Shown here: positions 23,207 to 30,011 of the stretch, one piece after another
How positions within the stretch are numbered: the first letter of the stretch is position 1
Layout: each line of letters begins with the position of its first letter
Assembly: GCA_015492515.1 (NCBI GenBank)
Contig: WGEZ01000017.1
Coordinates: forward strand, 1 to 37,861
Reading direction: 5' to 3'
Length of the DNA stretch: 37,861 nucleotides
Source of the DNA: Nitrospirota bacterium
GTDB lineage: Bacteria > Nitrospirota > Thermodesulfovibrionia > Thermodesulfovibrionales > JdFR-85
Notes under the pieces: generated by a model
Database searches by the model: none
Seen by the model: only the letters and a program-made list of their open reading frames with translations
Told to the model about the DNA's origin: nothing
Translations under genes and position numbers: made by a program

Positions 23207-24130
23207 TCAACCTCCTCCCCTCTGTCTGGTGAGCTCCTTCACCATATCCCGGGCAGCGTCTCCGAAGACACCGAAGAGCAGATCACCAGAGGGCAGCAGG
23301 TACCACTCGCCCTCGTAGGGGTCCTTCACCTTGTAGAGGCTTCCGTCCTCCGCAGTAACGTATTCGATCCCTGAGCGGCGGAAGAACTCGAGGAAGGATG
23401 CAGTGAGCCCCCTTATCTCCTCCTCCCCTCCGGCAACGAGGAAGACCTGGGCCCTGCCGCCGTCGAGAAGGTACTCCCGCTCGAGCACGTCGTGCAGGAA
23501 GCCCAGCCCCCTGTACCCCTCCTTCACGAACCTGGTGGCCACGACCTCTCCCGCGTCGGGGAACCTGGAGAAGAGCTCGAGCCCTTCCGTTCCGCCGCCG
23601 ATACTCCTTTCGACCGCCTCGGCGAGACCCTCGACGGGGACACCCTCGCCGTAGGCGTTCACCTTCACATAATACCTTCCCGTGATGAAGCTGATCCCCC
23701 CGGAGGTCCTGAACCTCGTCATCCCCGGCCCTGCAGCAGCGGCCTCTCCGGCCTCATCGGCCAGCACGCCGAAGGCCTGCATACCCCTTCCCATGTCGTA
23801 GACCTCCACCACCGCATCGGGCCCTCTCCGCCCCGCGCCTCCCCTGCCGTACTCGGCGACGGCGAGGCTCACGAACCCGGCGTCGATGAAGTACTCGGCA
23901 TGACCGTCGATGTATTCGTAGAGGTTGTCCCTGGTGTAGAGCCGCACCCTGCCGAGGAGGCTTAAGCCGCCGATCTCCCGGGGGAGGGCGGGGATGCGGC
24001 TGCCGCCTCCCTGGAAGGACCTGAAGTCGATCAGGGCGGGATCGTACCTCTGCCCCTCAACGTAGATCAGCACCGCTACGAGGGGCAGCAGCGCCAGGAG
24101 CAGAGACCTGTATATACCTGAAGCTGCCAT
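23207..24130 (-). CDS. DUF6599-like membrane-anchored protein
   Basis: A 307-residue protein with an N-terminal anchor or uncleaved signal (SLLLALLPLVAVLIYV). The body has VRLYTRDNLYEYIDGHAEYFIDAGF and VEVYDMGRGMQAFGVLADE, a pattern I associate with the DUF6599 family of exported proteins of unknown function. It starts directly after the stop of the aldo/keto reductase (stop and ATG abut), with AGGGTG as ribosome site, so the two are co-translated. There are no cysteine clusters. A role in the redox operon is inferred from position only. Confidence 0.75.
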   Translation of the reverse strand: MAASGIYRSLLLALLPLVAVLIYVEGQRYDPALIDFRSFQGGGSRIPALPREIGGLSLLGRVRLYTRDNLYEYIDGHAEYFIDAGFVSLAVAEYGRGGAGRRGPDAVVEVYDMGRGMQAFGVLADEAGEAAAAGPGMTRFRTSGGISFITGRYYVKVNAYGEGVPVEGLAEAVERSIGGGTEGLELFSRFPDAGEVVATRFVKEGYRGLGFLHDVLEREYLLDGGRAQVFLVAGGEEEIRGLTASFLEFFRRSGIEYVTAEDGSLYKVKDPYEGEWYLLPSGDLLFGVFGDAARDMVKELTRQRGGG

Positions 24131-25318
24131 CTACACCCTGAACGAGAGGGTCTCATGGGCGTCGCGGAGCAGCTCCCTCACGGGCAGTCCATAGGGACAG
24201 GCACCGGCGCAGGAGGGGCTTCTGCAGGTGAGGCAGTCCTCAGCACCCCTCCCGAGGTCTGCATAGGACTCCATCGCCCTCTTCTCCATCCCGTAGTCCT
24301 TGAAATACATCCGGTATCTGAGCACTGTGGCGACCTCGACACCCTTCGGGCAGTCCGCCTCGCAGTCGTTGCATCCGGTCCTGCAGTACTGTCTCCCGTA
24401 GATCCGGGCGTAGCGGTCGAGCACCTCCTGGTCCGCGGCGGTGAACCCCTTCCCGGAGGCCCTGAGGTAGAGGTCGAGGTCGGAGACGGTCTTTATGGTC
24501 ACAACCAGCCCGCTCACCTCGGGATGCTTGAGCACCCACTTCAGGGCCGCCGTCTCGAAGGGCTCATCACCCGCCTCCAGGTTCATCTCCTTTGCTCCAG
24601 CCAGCGTCTTCATGGCCACCACACCTATGCCCCTCTTCTTCGCCTCCTTCATCACCTCCGGCACCCTCGGGAACTTCATGAAGTTGAAGGCGGGCATTAT
24701 CAGGTCGAAATGGCCCGACCTCACCGCGGTCATAAGGAGGTCCTCCATATGGTTCGGCCCGTGGGAGGAGACGCCGAGGAACCTCACCTTCCCCGCCCTC
24801 TTCAGGGAATCGACTGCAGAGAGCATCTCCTCGTCAAGGAGGCGCTTCTCCTCGTCACCCCGGTTCTTGCTCAGCGAGCCGATAGCGTGGACGAAGCATA
24901 TGTCGAGGTACTCGGTCTTGAGCCTCGAGAGGCTCCCTTCGACAGCGGCTATGTAGTCCTTCCTGCTGCTGCCGTATCGGATATGGCCCCGCCGGATCGG
25001 CCTGCAGAGCTTCGAGGCGAGTATTATCCTCTCCCGCCGGATGCCCTTCATCGCCTCGCCGATATGCCTCTCCGACGGACCGTAATCCGGTGAGGTGTCG
25101 AAGTAGTTGATCCCCCTCTCGACCGCCCTGAGTATCATGGAGGCCGAGGGGAGCTTTCCACAGCCGAAGGAGATGTCGCTCATCCTGAGCCCCGTACTGC
25201 CGATCTCCCTGTAGCTGCGGACGACGGGTCTCTCCGTGCCGGCGTCGACACGGAGCGGGGAACAGGCGACGGCAGCGGTCGCCAGCGCCGTGCCCTTCAA
25301 AAAGTCCCTGCGGTTCAT
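24131..25318 (-). CDS. Tat-exported aldo/keto reductase with C-terminal Fe-S domain
   Basis: A 395-residue oxidoreductase: Tat leader (MNRRDFLKGTALATAAVACS), TIM-barrel aldo/keto reductase (about 40-310) and a cysteine-rich tail. Catalytic-type residues are present in NYFDTSPDYGPSERHIGEAM (Asp, Tyr), ILASKL (Lys) and CFVHAIGS (His). The tail has CRTGCNDCEADCP and CLTCRSPSCAGACP, suited to iron-sulfur clusters. ATG 25318 has GGGGGTGG just upstream; an 18-codon extension to 25372 would precede the Tat motif. It is the first gene of the operon leading to DUF6599, DUF362 and the polyferredoxin, so electrons may pass among them. Substrate unknown. Confidence 0.9.
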   Translation of the reverse strand: MNRRDFLKGTALATAAVACSPLRVDAGTERPVVRSYREIGSTGLRMSDISFGCGKLPSASMILRAVERGINYFDTSPDYGPSERHIGEAMKGIRRERIILASKLCRPIRRGHIRYGSSRKDYIAAVEGSLSRLKTEYLDICFVHAIGSLSKNRGDEEKRLLDEEMLSAVDSLKRAGKVRFLGVSSHGPNHMEDLLMTAVRSGHFDLIMPAFNFMKFPRVPEVMKEAKKRGIGVVAMKTLAGAKEMNLEAGDEPFETAALKWVLKHPEVSGLVVTIKTVSDLDLYLRASGKGFTAADQEVLDRYARIYGRQYCRTGCNDCEADCPKGVEVATVLRYRMYFKDYGMEKRAMESYADLGRGAEDCLTCRSPSCAGACPYGLPVRELLRDAHETLSFRV

Positions 25319-25455
25319 CTCCACCCCCTTTCGGGTCTTCCCATGAAGGTCTCTGCCCGACGAAACCTCCATACATTCATCCCTTTTGGCCCATCCTCAT
25401 GATATAATAACTCCAACTGAAGGATTAGTCAATTTCTGACCAAGGCCCTGAATCC

Positions 25456-26841
25456 ATGCTCTACGATGCATCACGCCGACTGCGGTCCGGAGAGTCCCGC
25501 TCCCCTCAGGTAGTGGCTTCCCGGTGGAAGAGCCGGTTGATGGGAGGGCTCCCCCTCTCTCTGCTGGTGCTGCTCGTCATCCACCAGGGAGCCTCGGCGA
25601 TCAGCCTTGCGGAGGGGCTCAGGATCGTCACCTCCTCCGGGAGGGACGTGATGATCTCCAGGGCGGAGGAGGCTGCGGCCGAGGGGGGTGTATCACTGGC
25701 CAGGGCGCCGCTCCTGCCCTCCCTTGATCTCTATGCATATCAGAGCTGGCTCAGGCACCAGCCAGAGGCGGCATACGGGCAGATCGGCACGGTACCGCTG
25801 TCGGAGAGGGTCTTTCTGACCTACGGGTTCAGGCTGGAGCAGCTCCTGTACGACTTCGGCAGGACCCGCTCCACCCTCAGGGCTGCACGGATCGGTCTGA
25901 AGGCCGAGCGGCTCGGCACGGAGAGGGTGAGGAACCTCGTCGCCCTCGAGTTCGTGCTCGCCTACCTCGACCTCCTCGAGGCGGAGAGGCTTCTGAGGGT
26001 GGCCCGGAACGAGGTCCGTCGCCTCGAGGCCCACTTCAGCGACGTCGATGCGATGTACGGAGAGGGGCTCCTCACGAGGAACGACCTCCTTGAGGCTGAG
26101 GTGGTCCTCTCCGATGCAAGGCAGAGGCTCCTCACCGTGGAGAACCGGAGGGACCTCAGGGCCTCGAGGGTGAACAGCCTCCTCCTCAGGCCCCTCGACG
26201 AGGAGGTCGGTGCAGAGGAGCCGGAGGCGAACCCGGTCCTCGATCTGACCCTCGAGGAGGCATGGGAGATCGCCGGGAGGGAGAGGGTGGAGCTGAAGAT
26301 CGCCGATGCCGGGATCGAGGCGAAGACCGCGGAGCTCGCCTCCCTGAGGGCCGAGTACCTGCCCCGCCTCTACCTCTCAGGTGGCTACGAGTTCGCGGAG
26401 AACCGCTACATGGTCCATGAGGGCAACTGGTCCCTGGTGGCGGGCATCACCCTGAACCTCCTCTCAGGCGGTGCCACCGGGTCGAAGGTGGAGAGGGCCG
26501 AGGCGGAGCTGAGGAGGCTCGGGCTGGAGAGGGAGAAGCTCCTCGACCTCGTGAGGCTCGAGGTGAAGGCCGCCTATCTCGAGCTCGGGAGTTCGAGACA
26601 GAAGGTGAAGGTGACGGAGAAGGCCGTCGAGCAGGCGGAGGAGAACCTGAGGCTCCAGAGGCTCAGGTTCAGGGAGGGGGTGGCGACGGCGACGGATGTG
26701 ATCGATGCGGTGACCCTGCTGACCAGGGCGGAGACGAACTACTGGATGGCCCGATACGACCTGAGGAGGGCCGAGGCGAGGCTCCTCCACTCCATGGGCC
26801 GGCGGCTCCTTGAGGCCTACGGAGCCCCCGGCCGGGATTGA
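25456..26841 (+). CDS. TolC-family outer-membrane efflux protein
   Basis: A 461-residue outer-membrane channel protein. A signal peptide is visible (GGLPLSLLVLLVIHQGASA, residues 30-48), followed by the TolC duplicated helical and strand pattern: ISLAEGLRIV, RARLEQLLYDFG-like segment, LDLTLEEAWEIA and the C-terminal VEQAEENLRLQRLRFREGVATATDVIDA. ATG 25540 would start within the signal peptide but would lose its positive charges (KSR), so the longer form is preferred. TATAAT at 25403-25408 may be its -10. No inner-membrane pump or adaptor is adjacent. Confidence 0.88.
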   Translation: MLYDASRRLRSGESRSPQVVASRWKSRLMGGLPLSLLVLLVIHQGASAISLAEGLRIVTSSGRDVMISRAEEAAAEGGVSLARAPLLPSLDLYAYQSWLRHQPEAAYGQIGTVPLSERVFLTYGFRLEQLLYDFGRTRSTLRAARIGLKAERLGTERVRNLVALEFVLAYLDLLEAERLLRVARNEVRRLEAHFSDVDAMYGEGLLTRNDLLEAEVVLSDARQRLLTVENRRDLRASRVNSLLLRPLDEEVGAEEPEANPVLDLTLEEAWEIAGRERVELKIADAGIEAKTAELASLRAEYLPRLYLSGGYEFAENRYMVHEGNWSLVAGITLNLLSGGATGSKVERAEAELRRLGLEREKLLDLVRLEVKAAYLELGSSRQKVKVTEKAVEQAEENLRLQRLRFREGVATATDVIDAVTLLTRAETNYWMARYDLRRAEARLLHSMGRRLLEAYGAPGRD

Positions 26842-26854
26842 ACAGGCCCTTCCG

Positions 26855-27781
26855 ATGGAGAGGGTCTGCTCCGCGGTGGATGTGGGCTCCAACACGGTGA
26901 GGATGCTCATCCAGCGAATCACCTCAGAGGGTGCGGAGGAGCTGCTCCGCACCCAGAGGATAACCAGACTCGCAGGGGGGATGATGAGGACCGGCCTGCT
27001 GAGGAGGGAAGGGATGGAGGAGACCTTGAGGGTGCTGAAGGAGTACGCCTCGCTCATGAGGCTCCACCGCGCGGAGGGCCGTATCATCTTCGGCACAAGC
27101 GCGCTGAGGGAGGCCCGGAACAGCCGTGAGCTCATCAATAGGGTCTACGAAGAGACGGGCCTCACGGTGAGGGTCCTCTCGGAGGAAGAGGAGGGGGTCT
27201 TCACCTTCAGGGGAGTGACCCGCTCCATGGATGTGCCCACCTGTCTGATCATCGACGTCGGAGGCGGCAGCACCGAGTTCATCCTCTCCGTGGAGGGTGA
27301 GGTCCGCTGCCTGAGGAGCATACCCCTCGGCGTCGTGAAGCTTGCCGAGGAGTTCATCCCCTCGGATCCGCCCTCACCGTGGGAGCTGGAGGCGCTGCAG
27401 AAGGAGCTGGAATCGATCCTCAGGCCCCTTCTGAGGGACCTCCTCCGGGACTGTCCCGAAGAAGGCCCCCTCCTTGTGGGCACGGGCGGTACGGCGACCA
27501 CCCTTGCAGCGATCGATCTCGGCCTCGAGGCGTACCGGAGGGAGAGGGTGCACCGCCACACCCTCTCCCTGGAGCGGCTCAGGGAGATCTTCAACCGTCT
27601 GAGCCGGTTCCCCCTGGCCGAGAGGGAGGGGATCAGGGGGCTCGAAAGGAAGAGGGCCGATGTGATAGTGCCCGGTGCGGCCCTCACCATCGCGGTGATG
27701 GAGGCCTCGGCCGCCGACACCCTGACGGTGAGTGATGCAGGCATCCTCGAGGGTGCGCTGATCAGCCTGGCGGAGTCCTGA
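26855..27781 (+). CDS. Ppx/GppA-family phosphatase
   Basis: A 308-residue short-form exopolyphosphatase/guanosine pentaphosphatase of the ASKHA fold. Motifs: SAVDVGSNTVRML at the start (phosphate 1 loop), IIFGTSALREARN, LIIDVGGGSTEFI, and VGTGGTATTLAAIDL. The family hydrolyses polyphosphate or pppGpp; which one cannot be told here. ATG 26855 aligns with the family start; an in-frame TTG at 26810 lies inside the TolC gene. It starts 13 bases after the TolC stop, so co-transcription is likely. Confidence 0.92.
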   Translation: MERVCSAVDVGSNTVRMLIQRITSEGAEELLRTQRITRLAGGMMRTGLLRREGMEETLRVLKEYASLMRLHRAEGRIIFGTSALREARNSRELINRVYEETGLTVRVLSEEEEGVFTFRGVTRSMDVPTCLIIDVGGGSTEFILSVEGEVRCLRSIPLGVVKLAEEFIPSDPPSPWELEALQKELESILRPLLRDLLRDCPEEGPLLVGTGGTATTLAAIDLGLEAYRRERVHRHTLSLERLREIFNRLSRFPLAEREGIRGLERKRADVIVPGAALTIAVMEASAADTLTVSDAGILEGALISLAES

Positions 27782-27796
27782 GGAAGGGGAGAGGAT

Positions 27797-28168
27797 TTGG
27801 AGCTGGTGCGAATGATCGCCGAGTACATGGCGAGGGGCTACCTGGACAATATCGTCGATATGTTCAAGTACGACACCTCGCTGTACTCTCTGGTGGGTGA
27901 GCTCCTGAGGGACGAGAGGCTCAGGGTGAGGCTCGGTGTCTCGGCGCTGCTGGAAGAGCTCCACCAGAGGAGGCCCGATGAGGCGAGGCTTGCGGTGGCG
28001 TCGCTTCAGCCGCTGCTGAAGGACCCCGACCCGACCCTCCGGGGAGACGCCGCATACCTGATAGGAATCGTCGCCGGAGAGGAAAGGGAGGGGCTGCTGC
28101 AGCCCCTCCTCCAGGACCCCGACCCCAGGGTGGTAGAGGTGGTGAGGGAGATCCTCGCCGGTGACTGA
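27797..28168 (+). CDS. HEAT-repeat protein
   Basis: A 123-residue all-helical protein with HEAT-like repeats (LLKDPDPTLRGDAAYLIGIVA and LLQDPDPRVVEVVREILAG, with a looser copy at LLRDERLRVRLGVSALL). Such repeats mediate protein binding; no partner can be named. It starts with TTG at 27797 after a purine-rich GGGGAGAGG. It is the third gene of the TolC-Ppx run and ends 45 bases before hxlA. Confidence 0.75.
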   Translation: MELVRMIAEYMARGYLDNIVDMFKYDTSLYSLVGELLRDERLRVRLGVSALLEELHQRRPDEARLAVASLQPLLKDPDPTLRGDAAYLIGIVAGEEREGLLQPLLQDPDPRVVEVVREILAGD

Positions 28169-28178
28169 GAGCCCTGTC

Positions 28179-28207
28179 TTGACAACAGGCCTTGAAAGCA
28201 CTATGCT
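28179..28207 (+). promoter_or_regulatory. Sigma-70 promoter of hxlAB (leaderless)
   Basis: A perfect TTGACA (28179-28184), 17-base spacer and TATGCT (28202-28207). The ATG of hxlA begins seven bases after the -10, so the transcript should start at or next to the initiation codon. There is no Shine-Dalgarno sequence before that ATG. Confidence 0.7.
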
Positions 28208-28213
28208 TTTACT

Positions 28214-28870
28214 ATGAAGGCCCTCCTTCAGGTGGCGCTCGACTTCCAGGACCTCGGCAGGGCCCTCGAGGTGGCCAGGGCCGTCCATTTCCATGCAGAC
28301 ATCCTCGAGGCCGGCACACCGCTCATCAAATCAGAGGGGATGAGGGTCGTGAGGGCCCTGAAGGAGGGCTTCCCCGAAAGGGTCATCTTTGCAGACCTGA
28401 AGATAATGGATGCCGGCACCCTCGAGGCCTCTATGGCCTTCGACGCCGGGGCCGAGATGGTAAGCGTCTGCGCCCAGGCACCGGTGGAGACCGTTGCAGA
28501 GGCCGTGGAGGAGGCGAGGAGGCGGGGCGGGAAGGTGATGGTCGACCTGATCGGCTCAAGGGACTGGCTGGCGAGGGCTGTGGAGCTGAGCCGTCTCCGG
28601 CCCGACTACTTCTGCATCCATACCGGGCTGGATGAGCAGGCGAGGGGGAGGAGGCCCTTCGAGGGGCTGGGAGAGTTCGTCAGGACGGTGGCCCTCCCCT
28701 ACGGGATAGCGGGTGGGATAAGGCCCGAGGATATCCCGCTCATCGCACCCTACAACCCCTCGATCATCATAGTGGGAGGGTATATCACGGGGAGTGAGGA
28801 CCCCGGGGAGGCCGCCAGGAGGGTCAGAGAGGCGATGGTGGCCCTGGTGAGACAGGGGGAGGGATCGTGA
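28214..28870 (+). CDS. hxlA: 3-hexulose-6-phosphate synthase
   Basis: A 218-residue TIM barrel of the OMP-decarboxylase suprafamily that condenses formaldehyde with ribulose 5-phosphate (or runs in reverse). The signature is intact: LQVALDF at the start, ILEAGTPLIKSEGM and the DxKxxD motif in FADLKIMDAG, then FDAGAEMVSVCAQA and YGIAGGIRPEDI. Neither OMP decarboxylase nor keto-gulonate decarboxylase matches the EAGTPLIKSEG stretch as well. The next gene is the isomerase, overlapping by four bases, which supports the assignment. Role: formaldehyde fixation or ribulose-5-phosphate supply from hexose phosphate. Confidence 0.9.
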   Translation: MKALLQVALDFQDLGRALEVARAVHFHADILEAGTPLIKSEGMRVVRALKEGFPERVIFADLKIMDAGTLEASMAFDAGAEMVSVCAQAPVETVAEAVEEARRRGGKVMVDLIGSRDWLARAVELSRLRPDYFCIHTGLDEQARGRRPFEGLGEFVRTVALPYGIAGGIRPEDIPLIAPYNPSIIIVGGYITGSEDPGEAARRVREAMVALVRQGEGS

Positions 28871-29433
28871 GCTACTACTCCTTCATCCTGGGGAAGGTGA
28901 GGGAGGTGACGGAGAAGATATCCGAGGAGGAGTTCAACAGCTTCATCGAGCTCCTGATCAGGGTGCCCAGGATATACTTGATCGGCGCAGGCCGCTCAGG
29001 CCTTGTGGCGAAGGCCTTCGGGATGAGGCTGGTCCATCTGAGGAGGAAGGTCTTCATCGTGGGTGAGACGATCACGCCTGCCATGCGGAAGGGCGACGCC
29101 CTGGTGGCCGTCTCCGGCTCGGGGAAGACCACCTGGGTGGTGGAGACGGCCAGGGTGTCACGCTCACTGGGAGGGAAGGTGGCCGCCGTCACGTGGGACA
29201 GGGAGTCAGAGCTCGCAAGGCTCGCCGACGTGGTGGTCAACATAAAGTCAGAGGCCGTACCGAGAGAGGTGAAGGGCTATACGACGAGGGAGTTGATGGG
29301 GATACCCCTGCCGCCGCTCGGGTCGCTCTTCGAGATCTCCACCCTCATCTTCTTCGAGGCCTGTGTGCTTGAGCTGATGAACCGACTCGGCATAGAGGAG
29401 GAGGAGATGAGAAAGATCCATGCAAACCTCTGA
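28867..29433 (+). CDS. hxlB: 6-phospho-3-hexuloisomerase
   Basis: A 188-residue SIS-domain isomerase interconverting hexulose 6-phosphate and fructose 6-phosphate. Motifs: LIGAGRSGLVAKAFGMRLVHL, FIVGETITPAMRKGDALVAVSGSG and the closing segment GSLFEISTLIFFEACV. The GTG start overlaps the hxlA stop (GTGA), so translation is coupled. The ATG-free start and family alignment at MSYYSFILG agree. With hxlA it completes the two-step fixation arm of the ribulose monophosphate pathway. Confidence 0.92.
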   Translation: MSYYSFILGKVREVTEKISEEEFNSFIELLIRVPRIYLIGAGRSGLVAKAFGMRLVHLRRKVFIVGETITPAMRKGDALVAVSGSGKTTWVVETARVSRSLGGKVAAVTWDRESELARLADVVVNIKSEAVPREVKGYTTRELMGIPLPPLGSLFEISTLIFFEACVLELMNRLGIEEEEMRKIHANL

Positions 29434-29474
29434 CCCCCCTCACCCTCCGGGGGCAAGGGGGGCGTGAGGTGTCA
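29431..29474. terminator. Bidirectional hairpin between hxlB and hsp20
   Basis: Nested inverted repeats: TGAC/GTCA at the ends and CCTCAC (29438-29443) with GTGAGG (29464-29469), around a GC-rich core. It fills the gap between convergent genes and overlaps both stop codons. No T-run is present. Its outer part resembles the palindrome at 12978-13018. Confidence 0.5.
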
Positions 29475-29936
29475 GGCCACCTCCACCTTTATCTCCTGCG
29501 GCTTCGCCTCCTCCTTCTTCGGGAGGACGATCTCGAGGATGCCGTTCCGGTAGGTGGCCTTGGCCCTTGAGCTGTCCACCTCGGCGGGCAAGGATATGGT
29601 CCTTGCAAAGTTGCCGTAGGTCAGCTCTGTGATGTAGAAGTCCTCCTCGGGCACCTCCTCGGCCCTCCGGACTTCGCCCTTTATCGTGAGGTTGTTCTCC
29701 GTGATGGTGAGGTCTATGTCCTTCTTCTCGACGCCTGGAAGCTCCACCCTCACCACTACCTCATCCTTCCTGTCGAACATCTCGATGTTGGGCACTATCA
29801 CCCCGCCTTCCACGGGCTTGCCCCACCATCTGCGGCGTCTGCGGGGAAGGGGCTCGAAGAACTCTCCGAAGAGCCTCTCCATGTCCCTCCTCATCTCTTC
29901 GATCTCCTTCATCGGTGACCATTTGGCGATGGACAT
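29472..29936 (-). CDS. Small heat-shock protein (Hsp20)
   Basis: A 154-residue alpha-crystallin-type holdase. The crystallin domain (about 45-140) shows VVVRVELPGVEKKDIDLTI, NNLTIKGE and the family signature YRNGILEIVLPK. The N-terminus has the usual MKEIEEMRRDMERLFGEFF helix, followed by an arginine run (PRRRRRW). It is the last gene of the dnaJ-hspR-clpB run, 75 bases after clpB, so it is probably heat-inducible through the same promoter or read-through. Confidence 0.93.
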   Translation of the reverse strand: MSIAKWSPMKEIEEMRRDMERLFGEFFEPLPRRRRRWWGKPVEGGVIVPNIEMFDRKDEVVVRVELPGVEKKDIDLTITENNLTIKGEVRRAEEVPEEDFYITELTYGNFARTISLPAEVDSSRAKATYRNGILEIVLPKKEEAKPQEIKVEVA

Positions 29937-30011
29937 AACACCACCTCCTCATTCAAGAGAGTCTCCCGGGGTCAAGGACCCCTTTAACAGAGAGAAGACC
30001 GGAAACCGACC

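Noticed and set aside
29937-30011. Second HAIR operator before hsp20
   Set aside because: CTTGA appears twice but as direct, not inverted, copies and with the wrong spacing.
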